From positions 248,001-312,000 of the forward strand of contig WJXW01000003.1 of assembly GCA_015832175.1 (NCBI GenBank): DNA of 64,000 bases, written 5' to 3'. Position numbers and translations under genes: made by a program. Within the stretch, counting starts at the first letter, position 1; every line of letters begins with the position of its first letter. This stretch comes from Paraphaeosphaeria minitans. Lineage: Eukaryota; Ascomycota; Dothideomycetes; Pleosporales; Didymosphaeriaceae. This document shows positions 1 to 10,734 of the stretch, one piece after another. The notes beneath the pieces were generated by a model, which did no database searches, was not told the origin of the DNA, and was given only the letters and a program-made list of their open reading frames with translations.

Positions 1-248
1 GGCGAATTTGGCTTGGCCATACCGCTGACACAGCTGCCGACAGCCGTCTGCGAATCCATGTTAGATCATCACACCATAGTGAGGGGGTTGTCGAGCTAGC
101 GATTAATCATTGCGCCGCTATTCCCGGAGACATGATCGTTGGTAGTAGTGCGGAGTAGAGCGCGTATATATATAACGCAGTACGGCCCGTATTCTCGGGT
201 AAGAGAGTTAACTAGCACTACTCAGAAAAGCAAACAACAACTTGCACT

Positions 249-1584
249 ATGGCTCCCGCTCTTGTCGAAGTGTCGCTCCCAGAGGCCATCAACTACGCCA
301 AGTCTGGAACTGGCGCATACAAGGTATGTATACAGACCTTCCATTACACCAGCTTTCGCTAATTACTCGAAGGATGCGTTTGCAGCTGGGCCAAAACACT
401 TCAAGGCAGATGCTGAATTGAAGGGAACCGATAAACACCCTCCGGCCAAGTACCCGAATTACTTGCCGACGTGGACCGACAAGAAGTAGGTGGTGCCTGC
501 CCTGATATTGCCAGCAGCAACAACTCACCATGTGAAAAGATATCCACCTCTTGAGCCTTTCGAGCATTACGAGCATGGCAGGGATGCAGGCGCGAGTTTC
601 TCAAACCTTCTGAAAGATGCCACCAAGGTGGATGATCTCACAGCGAACATTGGCGCTGAAGTCCACGGCGTGCAATTGAGCAAGCTCACAGATGCCGGCA
701 AGGATGAGCTAGCACTGTTTGTTGCCCAGAAGAAGGTCGTGGGTAAGGAATAATGAGGCGTGGCCTGTATGATCTTGCTTCTGACAAGAAACAGCTTTCC
801 GTGATCAGGACTTCGCAGACCTTCCCATCCGTGACGCCTTGAAGATTGGGGGTTATTTCGGACGACACCACATCCACCCGACCTCTGGTGGCCCCGAGGG
901 CCATCCCGAAGTACACTTGGTCCACCGTAGTGCGGACGATACCACTTCCCGAGACTTCTTTGAAGAGCGCACGAACTCGGTTACATGGCATTCCGACGTC
1001 ACTTATGAGAAGCAGCCCCCAGGCACCACATTCCTCTATCTCTTGGACGGACCGGCAGCAGGTGGAGACACACTTTTTGCCAACCAAGCGTTGGCATACC
1101 GCCGGCTTTCGCCTGAGTTCCAGAAGAGGCTCCACGGCTTGAAGGTCGTCCACTCCGGTACGTGCAGAGATCGAGACCTGATCAGACATAGACTAACCAA
1201 CAAACAGCTGTTGAGCAGGCTGATAACAGCCGAAACCGCGGAGGCATCGTTCGCCGCGAGCCTGTCACATCTATCCACCCTCTCGTACGCACACATCCCG
1301 CGACCGGTGAGAAGGCGCTCTTCATCAACCCGCAATTCTCGCGCCGCATCATCGGCTACAAGAAGGAGGAGAGCGACTATCTCCTAAACTTCCTGTACGA
1401 CCATCTCGCCAAGGGCCAGGACTTCCAGGCGCGTGTCAAGTGGGCTCCGGGAACGGTCGTGGTATGGGACAACCGGGTTACGGCCCATTCCGCTCTCCTC
1501 GATTGGGAAGACGGAGCGCGCAGGCATCTTGCTCGAATTACGCCGCAGGCTGAAGCTCCTTATGAGACTCCTTTTGAGGGCTAG
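249..1584 (+). CDS. TauD/TfdA-family 2-oxoglutarate/Fe(II) dioxygenase (sulfonate dioxygenase type)
   Basis: Five exons can be joined in frame. The introns start at 324, 487, 745 and 1159; the first ends at the AG before GATGCG and the last at about 1207. The protein carries the Fe-binding HxD in WHSDVTYEKQPPG, the distal histidine in DNRVTAHSALLDW and an arginine in RRHLARITPQ that in this family binds 2-oxoglutarate. The family oxidises small substrates such as taurine and other sulfonates or alpha-keto acids while decarboxylating 2-oxoglutarate. The substrate cannot be read from sequence. The ATG at 249 is the first in frame and opens MAPALVEVSLPEA. No signal peptide is visible, so it is probably cytosolic. 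All key residues are present and nothing looks broken. Confidence 0.88.
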
Positions 1585-2242
1585 GTTGGTCTAGAATATA
1601 ATGAAAGCGTGTAAAGCCACTCTTCGCTCTTGATCGAGGCGCATCGTCGTCTTTTGGCTGTCGAAATATTCAAGATTTTCGCGATTACCTAGGTAGGTAC
1701 CTCTTATCGCGCTCGCGATTTTCTCGTGCAATGATGTGGATACAACAGCTTAGGGACACGCGCTGCCTGCGTCTACGAGAGCCAAGTAAAGAAAGCGATC
1801 ACGAAGATTCGAGCTCAGTAAAAGGAAGCGGGACGATCGAGAGGCAAGTATACAAGGTAGCTGGCGAGGGGTAGGTACGGCGCGTCGCGTTGGGCGCAGC
1901 TGCGGCGTGGGAGAAAGTGGAGAGAGTGTGCTAGCCTGATCTGGAGAAGATCACGTGGCAAGGTTACCCCCGGGTTTTGAGGCAGTCGTAGTAGGCTTTG
2001 GACAAGAAGTATCCTGCGTAAACTCAAGTACCCTGATATATTCAACCGCAGCTTGCTTTCAGATTTGTTGGTCATCAGTAGATAGATCGTGGATTTGAGA
2101 AATTGGCAAACTTAAGATTCCCATAATTCGAGATAGATACTCCACTACGTTTCGCATCTCCGTATATCAGTGCCATCGCTGCTTCGCGACCGAATTTGCT
2201 GATAGTACCGGTAACCGAGACGATTATTTGACTCAAACTCCA
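1585..2242. other. intergenic, convergent gene ends
   Basis: This lies between the 3' ends of the dioxygenase and the zinc-cluster gene. I see no coding frame with family features. A short palindromic TAGGTAGGTACCT-type motif lies near 1688-1702. Confidence 0.6.
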
Positions 2243-4735
2243 TCACTCCGCCTCACCACCCTCAACGCACTTCATCAGAAGGCCATCAAGCTTCAAAAGC
2301 CCAACATCCGCCCTCACAGTCCCCTCCTCATTCGGATCCTCACCCTCCTCCTCCTCCTCCTCCTCCTCCTCCTCCTCATCCTCTACATCCTTTGGTTTCG
2401 GCTCCTTGTCCAGATGCGTGACCATGTTATTCAAATCATTCTGATAGACCTGACCAAGCTGGTGCGCACAGCGATCGCAGAGCCGCAGACCACATCCCTC
2501 CATCATTAAAGCATCATCTTCCTGGTCGTCCGATCCGACGAATGGTTGGGAAGTGCAGCACTGATGCGTCGCAAGCGAGAAGCACAGCGAGCACCACCGC
2601 TGTAATTCGTATTGCATCTGTGGAGTTCCACCTTCAACACTCATGAGATCTTCTGCAGCGGCGTTGTAATCGAGCTGCTCTTCATGGGTATCGATAGGTT
2701 GGACGATGTGGTCGGTACAAACCATGATCTGAAGTCGGTGGAACGTGCATCGGTAACACATCGTAGTCGCATCATTCCCCTCGCGGTGACCATTGCCGAA
2801 CTCGGTATATCCCTGGTTGTTAGACCATTGTATAGCGTGCACATCTCGCTCAAAGTGTCCGACGAAGCCGAAGACAGGCATGTAGCAGAAGTTGCAGTCA
2901 CGGACAGCGTTGGGGTGGCCAGGAGGGTTGACGGAGAAGACCATAGGATGCGCGAAAGAAGTCTTGATTGTGGTCAGGAAGCCCCTGTGGCCTTCCGCGT
3001 CTTCGATGAGCTCCTTCTCAAGGTTTTCATCATCTTGTGTATCACTCTCATCGGCACAGCTATCTGCGTTCATATAGCCGAGGTCCTCAGGGCGGAAGAG
3101 GTCGTCGCTTGGGATCGAGTTTTCCGAGGAAATCTCCCCCAGGAGTGTGCGCTTTGAGTCTTTAGATTTCTCACTGGGTGTGGGCTCGTTTTCTGGGTTA
3201 TTTTTCTTCTTTGCGGGCTTTTCTTTCTCGCGTGCCACAACATCGTAGAAGTGACAACCGATCTTTTGCTTCTTGCAGCGCTTGCACGGAGGCTTGTCTG
3301 TTTTCTTCTTGAGGGAACATCTCTTGTTCTCCTCGCGGCAGTGCGTGCATGATACCCACTTCCTGTCTTCGCCGTAGTGGTCTCGGTCCAGGTCGATACG
3401 ATCGAACTTGTATCCCCTCGGCGGTCTCACTTTGCAGTCGAGACTGTCGGCTTCGAGGCATTCGTCGCACATCGCCATGTGCCTAGTGCGGAAACGAAGG
3501 CTTAGTTTGGTTCCAAATACTCAGATATGCAATCACTTACGGTTCACCATTATTGTTCTCATACGAACATGGCAGGTGCTGTTCTACACAGCGGTTGCAT
3601 GGACCAAATATGCCTGAATTTATGATTGGTTCGCACTGAGTTTCTTTGTCCACACAATCCTGGCACGGATAATCCCCATCGGTAATCATTGAACACTTAT
3701 TTCCATCGATGCGGCACGATTTGCAGCCCCGTACGGCAGGGTGGCCTGTCAGATCCCCATACTCGCCGGCTGGGTCGGACAAACCGAGGTTATGGGTAGG
3801 CGTGGGCGTGTCCTTGCGGGAGAACGCCAGAAGCTCTTCTCTTTCCGCCTCCTCTTCTGAGTCAATTATCGAGTGTCCATCGGGCCAATTGTCTTGGTTA
3901 TCAGTGATGTTCAGAACGGTTCCAATGGCCTTGATCTTGCGCCTGAAGATAAGTTTCGGCTTCTGTTCGCCTTTTCCTTTGCCATAATCCTGCTTTTGTT
4001 TCTTCTTGTTCTGCTGTGCCTGTTTGGCTTGTCTTACTATGCGAGGTTTGACTGTCCTTTTCCGCGTCTCATCTACAGGATCATAGTTCCCGCTCTGATC
4101 GATATCGATGTGTGTAGTGGCAGCACCTTGTCTATTGATGTTTTTTCGTAGACCATATGATTCGATGGGGTCATCCATGTATGTGGGAACCTCATCCTCA
4201 TCAAGTCGTTCGGTTTCTTCTTCACCTGAACAAACGGGTGAATAATTTCGTGTATCATCGAGCCGAGAATATTCAATAGTCGCGCCCATATCCGGGCTGA
4301 ATGCATTCACTTCATTGTCGCCTTGGCCCACTTGCTGATCAAGGTTCAGACTAGATAATCCCATGCCAAGGCCAGTGCCTGGTGTTTGCGGCGGTGTCTG
4401 GACAGGATCTGGTCAGCGGGTCATGCATCTTGGGAGTAGCCAGCATGGCTCAAATGATCAGTGTCATGTACTTCCTCGAAGGGATCACCGAATAGTGAGA
4501 CGCGAGGCTTTTTTGTAGGGCTGGGCTCGGGGGTGTCGGCATCGTCTTTGTCGTGGTTGCTCAGACGCCGAGACATCTTCTTGCTTTCGAGTGGATTGTG
4601 ACTCTTCGAATTTGTGGGACTGGGACCGAACAGATCCTCCAATCCGTGGTCATCCTCGAGGTTTTCATCATCAGATAATCCTGGGGCAAATATAAGACGC
4701 TGCTGTCCGCTTCCGCTGGGGTCTTCTACGTCCAT
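2243..4735 (-). CDS. cysteine-rich protein with three tandem Zn2Cys6-like clusters
   Basis: Three exons join in frame when the introns at 4398-4471 and 3483-3540 are removed. The N-terminal part is acidic and disordered. In the middle are six CX2CX6C-type half-clusters: CKSCRIDGNKC, CQDCVDKETQC, CNRCVEQHLPC, CDECLEADSLDC (X7), CTHCREENKRC and CKRCKKQKIGC. Paired through linkers of about 9, 13 and 10 residues, they fit three binuclear Zn2Cys6 clusters; the last pair is the most typical because it is basic with a proline in the linker. A C-terminal region holds further CxxC pairs (CYRC, CSLC, CDRC) and a long glutamate run encoded by a CTC repeat. A nuclear DNA- or protein-binding role is inferred. 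I do not recognise a named family. The frame is open upstream of 4735 to about 4860 behind a possible splice acceptor, so a further 5' exon may exist. Confidence 0.7.
2344..2377. repeat. (CTC)n microsatellite inside coding sequence
   Basis: A near-perfect CTC triplet run. On the minus strand it encodes the glutamate tract near the C-terminus of the zinc-cluster protein. Confidence 0.9.
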
Positions 4736-6038
4736 TTCGTCGTTGTCATTGGTTAAAACCAGGTCATCGAGTAGATCCGTTGTTTGGGGGTTGCCTGTCT
4801 TGTTTAGTAAAGCTTTTCCAGCGATGGCTGAGGTGAGAGGTAAATTCGTATTTGAGGGTTGTCAGCTGGGACGGAGAACCGAGAGAGCCCGGAGGGAGCG
4901 GCTTAGTGTTTGTATTAGTGACTAAGAGACGTAGCTAGTCGGAGGCATTGCGATGGAGGGCCGGCATGGGCGTTTGCAGAAATAGTTGGGCCGTGCGGCG
5001 TTCGATGGACCAAGAAAGCAATAGACCCGACAGGCGGATATATGAGCTGCGAAAATAGAGGAGAGACAGAGACAGTGAAGTAGTTGAGAGGTGGTGCAAA
5101 AGCGATGCAAGTGGTGCCACGAAGAGCCACCTTTGAATGGTGCTCTGCTGAGACAAGAAGTGAGAGAACCGAGCAACATTAGTCATCCCACACCTGCGCT
5201 ATGAGTAAAGGCAGGGAAATGGATCGAGCATTTGTGAATATTACTGCGGCAAACTCACGCTAATGTTACTCTTCCTCTGCAAAAGAATTTGGGCGTTGTG
5301 CAGAACGTTGAAAAGTAGTAACGAATCATTAAAAGAATACTGAAGGAAGCTCGCAACATGGCCAGAAAATAAATATAGAAGAAGGAAGGAAACCCAGAAG
5401 AGCGGCTAAGTCCTCATTTCGAGCGCGTAGAGAGGCCAGGAAGACTTCAAGAGATTGCTGCAGGATGAATAACAGAAGTTGAAGCTTTTGCAAACTCCGT
5501 GGATCTAGGTACCGGTAGGTACCTACCTATCTTTCGAGATGCGCAAGAGCATTGAAACAGAATGAAATGAAAAATATAGAACGGACGATATGTTTCCAAG
5601 AATTCTGAGAGAGTTGGGGAATCCCGAATAAAAATTGTACCATAACTGGGGAAACATTGGATCAGTGTGGTTGGGAGTTCGTGCATAAAGTACCTAGAAG
5701 GGTTTCCCAGAGGTTCTTCGCCGGTTCCACCGCAAACACTTTAGTGATCAACGGCTGCTGCGGTAGAAGTTAAATAGGTCAATGTATCTCGACTAGACTT
5801 GTCTCGTTAAACATGTACTTTTTCAAAGCGGTTCGATCGAGCTGGACTGAAGTTGGGGTGGGTACGATTCGGACGCGCTTGCACGTGGTCGGCAAAAGAA
5901 GCACAGGCCAATCCGCAACCCAGAATTCTCGATGGCGGCTGCAGCTTCCAACTTTGTCAACGCCATTCAGTCGCCACTCATGTCTCCCCAGAACGCGTGT
6001 CGTCTCGCCCGGTTGAGGGCGGCGCATCTAGCTCGAGC
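4736..6038. other. intergenic, divergent promoters
   Basis: This is the shared upstream region of the minus-strand zinc-cluster gene and the plus-strand phosphatase. Short open frames (for example minus 4935-5186) show no family features. A palindromic TAGGTACCGGTAGGTACCTA-type motif sits at about 5513-5530. A 5' exon of the zinc-cluster gene may lie at 4870-4960, but I could not place one convincingly. Confidence 0.5.
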
Positions 6039-7104
6039 ATGGCGCGACAAGTGCAGCTGTTCTTGATCCGTCACGGCGAGACTGTCGACAATGTTGCCCA
6101 GCTATAGTACGTGCAGCTCTATATCAATATGCGAATGGCACGAAGCTAACCTACACAGCGCCGGCAGCAGAGACTCAGCGCTCACCAACCACGGCTACCA
6201 GCAAGCCACTCGCCTTGGGTCGCACTTCGCAAGCTTAGGACTATCCTTCACCCACCTCTTCTCTTCTCACCTCCAGCGCGCGGCAAAGACGGCTGGATTG
6301 ATTCGAGAAGCCCAAGACAAGGGCGCTGCCCATGGCTCTGAGCGAGAAGTCCCCGATGTCGTTGAGTTGCCCTGCCTGATGGAGCAAGACTTCGGCTTCT
6401 ACGAGGGCAAGAAGTTCTTCGAACGTCCGGCGGATGGCAAGCTGTCGGGCAAAGACAATCACCGGCAGCTACACAAAGATTCCAAAGGCTTCGTGGACGT
6501 CGAGTCGAAAGAATCCCTCGCTCGGCGCGCTGACGTGTTCGTGGGTGGCCATCTGCTGCCGCTGTTGAACAGTCCGACGGCGCCATCGGACCTGGTGGTT
6601 GGAATCGTCTCCCACGGCATTATGTTGTCTTCTCTATGGAAACGCATCCTGTTGTGTCTTCCGGAGAAGAGCGTGAAGCTGGCCCCCGATCTCGCGGTCT
6701 CTGGCCCTGTTACGCTTGAGCATCTGGGAGGTTGGTCCAACACAGGCTTTCTGGAGTTGCGTATGTCACGCTCCGTTCCGATAATACCAGTGCCTGTACC
6801 GTCTGCAAAATTTCGCCCAGAAGTCGCCCCGTCTCTCGATGAGCCACCTCGATCTGAAGAGTCCAGCTACGGTGAGGCTGTGTCCAATGAGGATCCCCAA
6901 GCCGTCACTGGTGAACCTTTGCAGTCGCCAACTACGTCTGCGCTGCGGAAGCTCGATTCTGACTGGTCCACGGTCATCTTCACGGTCAATGGCAAAGATC
7001 ATCTCAAAAGCTTGAAGCGCACGGGTAGTGGTGTAGGTAGCTCTCGCCACGATGCCTCACAAAAGAACATCGACAGCTTTTTCAAGCGAAGAAAAGTTGA
7101 GTAA
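6039..7104 (+). CDS. histidine phosphatase (phosphoglycerate mutase-like) with C-terminal PIP-box-like motif
   Basis: Two exons flank the intron 6107-6158. The catalytic RHGE of the histidine phosphatase clade is at residues 11-14 (FLIRHGETVDN), and later conserved parts are HLQRAAKTA and the second histidine in GIVSHGIMLSS. The fold covers roughly residues 5-230. A low-complexity linker follows. The last 15 residues read SQKNIDSFFKRRKVE: QKNIDSFF matches the PCNA-interacting consensus QxxI/L/MxxFF exactly and is followed by a basic KRRK patch that could be a nuclear signal. The family dephosphorylates small molecules or proteins, and the substrate is unknown here. The ATG at 6039 directly precedes the strand that carries RHGE, as usual for the family. 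Confidence 0.83.
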
Positions 7105-8294
7105 ATGACCAGTGTCTTTCTGTCCCACGGTCCAAACAATCTGAAATGGTAAGCCAGCACCCCTTTCTCCCTTTCCCATCGCTTTGCTATGATGAAAAAA
7201 CAATTATTCACAGACCTGTTCTGAATTTCTTTGTTGACTCATATTGATCCAACTGCTGTCTGACCACGCAAACAATCCTATGTTGCATGCTGTGTCGATC
7301 TTTTTAAGGGTTCTGCTAACGTGGTCACTCAGATATCCTCACATGCTAGCATGCCCGTCGTGACGCGCGACATGCAATGTCAATGACCAGGAATTCAATG
7401 CTTGCGTTGCCTGTTTCGCGCTTCTAGCCATGGTTCAGCCGTGTCACAATTTGGCTTCGATCATGATTCTCACCAACCATCCCACGTCTGTGACCCGGTC
7501 TGGCACTTCGCAAGCTCCCCGCGATACCCCAAGGCAAAGTGGAATAAGTCATGACTTGTTAGCCCCCTCAATGTCCTGCCGACGCTCTAATAGTGTTTTC
7601 CGGGTGTAGGTTCGTTACGGCCGGAAGTCGTGTGCACGTAAGCTGTGTTCGCATGCTTGTCAAGCTTTCCGCCCTTGCGTAGGCACGAATCTTCGAGCAA
7701 GCCTTGTAGCTACTAGTGAGATTGCGTGGCTGTGAAGATGTTGTCGAGGTATCTCCCAAACTAGTAAAGTATTTTTCCGTCATCGTCCCCAAGGCACATG
7801 GTGATGCTCAATCAGCTTTCTCAAAGTAATCCTGTTCTCTTTTACTTATAATAGTTACATAGCTGTCAAGGATCCTATTTTCATGCTGAGTAGTCTACTG
7901 TTTCATGTCTTTTATGTTTAGTGAGTTATAACTTGAGATAGGTGTACTACGACTTAGCAAGCGTTGAGGGTGTCGGGGTCGGGTAACGAATGAACGTATC
8001 TCTGCCGTAGTCTCTTTTCGAGTATACGCAATTTTTAAGTGGCTAGAGTACATAGAGCAGAACTGCTGAAGACAGTGCAATAAGTTGAATCAGCTCGTCC
8101 AGGACAATGTCGAAAGAAAAAGTGTGAAAGAGGCCGACTGCTTAGTCAGCTCAGCCTTGCGGAAGAGGATCGCGTGGCGGGCGGGAGTGCTAACTCCGCG
8201 TCCCCCTAGCTACTTTCATCTGCCGACTGTCTCAGGGCCTAGGACCAGTTCACCCAGCGGTTTGATGTACTGACCCAAGGACAAAGCACCCACC
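7105..8294. other. intergenic
   Basis: About 1.2 kb between the phosphatase and SGF11. I see no convincing gene or RNA. The longest open frames are under 95 codons and lack recognisable motifs. Confidence 0.6.
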
Positions 8295-9603
8295 ATGTCT
8301 GAGGACAGACCGGCGGACGGCAACGAGGGTGACGGCACCGCCGCTGCGACGCTGGCGCCCGGCATGCTGGAGGACTTGGTAGGCTACGAGCCCTGCACAC
8401 TGCTCCGGCGCTGCGATGCCAGAGAGAGCCATTGCTAACGCTGCATGCGCAATACAGACGCGCGACATCCTCGAGTCGCTCATTCACAACATGATATACC
8501 AGACGGTGCTCTCGTGCCACCGTTCCGAGAAACAGCTGCGCATGCAGTCGGCCGCCACCTCAGCCGAATCTCTCGCCCTGGCCAATATCGAGCCGCCCTC
8601 GATCAAGAACTCGCAGTCGCAGCCATCCCTGCCGACCGCCGAAACCGATGCTGCCCTCTACGAGAACGGCCGGGTGTTCCTCAAGGGAAATCCGCTCAAG
8701 ACGACGCCCGAGGTCACATGCCCGCATTGCAAGCTGCCGCGGCTAATGCACCCCATCATGGGCAAAGGCATGCAGCAGCCAGATCTGACCCGCGAATACT
8801 GCATGTTGTATCCATGGGTGCAGCGCTCGGGGCACGATGTGTACGGGAATCCGTTCCCCACGGACATGGCCAAGAGCAAGAAGGAGCGTGAACTTCTCAA
8901 GCAGCAGCAAAAGCAGCAGGACAAGGAGAGTGTGGGAACGCCCGGGTCGCAGGACACAGACATGAACGCCGGCGACGGGACGCAGGGCAAGGAAATCAAG
9001 CTCAACACTGGCGGAAAGCCCGCCAGCTACATACCATGGCACACGTGTCCCAAGTGCAAGCGCAGTCTACTCATCACAAGATTTGCGCACCACCTCGACA
9101 AATGCCTCGGTATCAGCGGCCGCCATAGCTCGCGCGCCGCCATGGCCAAGATCTCCGGCGTCAACGGCAGCGGCAACGGCAACACACCCTTGGACAGTCG
9201 CATGGGGACGCCAGCACCGGGCTCGCAGGGCGACGGCCCGATCCCCAAGCCCAAACCCAAAGGCATCAGTCCGGTTAAGAACCTGCGCGAAAAAGCCGAC
9301 GCCTCCGACGGCGAGAACGACACCCCGGAAAGAAAGAAGAAGAAAACGAAGAGCTCGTACGTCAAGAAAGCAGACCGCGAGAAGCTGTCCAAAGAAGCCA
9401 CGCCCAGCGGCAGCGGCGTGAAGATTAAGCTCAAGACGGGCAACCCCACCGAACGCAGAGACAGCAACATGTCCGAGAAGAGGGACCGCGAGCCCTCCGA
9501 ATCAGTCGACGAGGGCGCGCCCAAAGCGAAAAAGCTCAAGCTCAGCATGGGTAAGGCAGGGAGTCCACCTGCGCCTACGCCGCTCGCGCAGGGCTCGCCG
9601 TAG
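8295..9603 (+). CDS. SGF11: SAGA deubiquitinase-module subunit Sgf11-like protein
   Basis: Two exons flank the intron 8379-8457, which has a GCTAAC branch motif. The N-terminal helix TRDILESLIHNMIYQTVLSC corresponds to the Sgf11 helix that packs into the deubiquitinase module. A CPHCKLPRLMHP segment follows at about residue 100. The diagnostic zinc finger lies further on: CPKC, then RFAHHLDKCLG and a GRHSSRAA tail. The C-terminal 200 residues are lysine/serine-rich and disordered, with several basic stretches. Sgf11 tethers Ubp8 to SAGA and helps remove ubiquitin from histone H2B. The protein is much longer than the yeast one (about 100 residues); the extra length is low complexity. It ends in TAG at 9601-9603. 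Confidence 0.82.
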
Positions 9604-10392
9604 CAGGGCACCGAGCATAGTCCAGCGGAGAGCAGCAGCACACTAAGAGGAGAGAGTGAAGAGGGGAGTTAGGCACGTCGCCTGTTTGGGTTCATTAATT
9701 GCATTTTCACGGCGTTTTCACGGTATACCACAGGCAGCTCCGGTACTTATCTCAGTACCATCACCAGTATCATCACCGGACGACGTAATCATCCGCGATC
9801 AGCATGCATGATCAGCATGGGGACAGAAGGCGTTACCCATGGTGGCTTGCGACATTGTAATTTCTCTAGATGGGTTCGGATCCCCCTATCTGTTTATTCT
9901 GTGAGAGGAGAGGGGGCGTAGAAAGACGATGTGTACGAAACGAATTAAGCAACACCGAATCCATGTCACGCGTCTCTCTTGAATGCCTGCTGCTTCGGTG
10001 GTTAACCGCGCTACATCCTCTAGACGTGCAATGTCCTGCTCGGGGTCACTGAGATAATACACTAAAGTGGCAGTGGCAAGCCAGCGGGAAATGCAGAATG
10101 CTACGGGAGCTGAACATTGTGAAGTCTGGAGTATACCGACTCGTTCGAGAGTGCTGTTCGCTAGCGTACCGCCCGTCAACTTCGCGTGGTTTTGGCTACA
10201 AGTCTGGAATTACCGTACTATCCCCCCCACTAGTCCTCAAAACTTTGCACACAAACCCCACAATCTCCCCTCCGCCCTCTGTCTGCCCCGCTCCTCTCTT
10301 TACTTATTTTCCTGTGCTTAACTTCATTCCATTGCGTCTTTTCATTTGCGCTATATATATTCACCATTTGGGTGCAGCTCCATCCAATCAAA
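9604..10392. other. intergenic upstream of tRNA
   Basis: No coding frame with family features. The region just before the tRNA is pyrimidine-rich. Confidence 0.6.
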
Positions 10393-10477
10393 GGCTCGGT
10401 GGTGTAGTTGGTTATCACGTCAGTCTAACATCTCGTTAGGCCACTGAAGGTCCCGAGTTCAAACCTCGGCTGAGTCA
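10393..10477 (+). tRNA. tRNA-Val (AAC) with 11-nt intron
   Basis: The acceptor stem pairs GGCTCGG with CTGAGTC. The D arm (TAGTTGG) and the T loop GTTCAAA are present. The anticodon stem TCAGT/ACTGA encloses the loop CTAACA..C with anticodon AAC. The extra 11 nt after position 37 contain GTTAG, which can pair with the anticodon CTAAC. Without the intron the gene is 74 nt, and the discriminator base is A. Confidence 0.93.
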
Positions 10478-10734
10478 CTCTTATCTTGTCAAGATTGTCT
10501 TGTGTTCTGCGTTTAATTCGCAGCGTTTCTTTTTTTCTTTTCTTGTTGCCGTCGCTCCTTGCGCTGAGCGTGGAGTTGGGATTGATATTCTTTTATTTTT
10601 TTTTATTTTTTTGCTGGATGGATGCGGTGTTGAAACACGGTACACACAGCAACACGCGGCGTCATATTGGGATGGCTGCAAGAAAGTGAAGAATGAGAAA
10701 GATGTGATTAAAGTTCTCGTCTCGTGTTGTCTCG

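Noticed and set aside
2612..3157. A 181-codon plus-strand frame
   Set aside because: Antisense to the zinc-cluster protein exon; no independent support.
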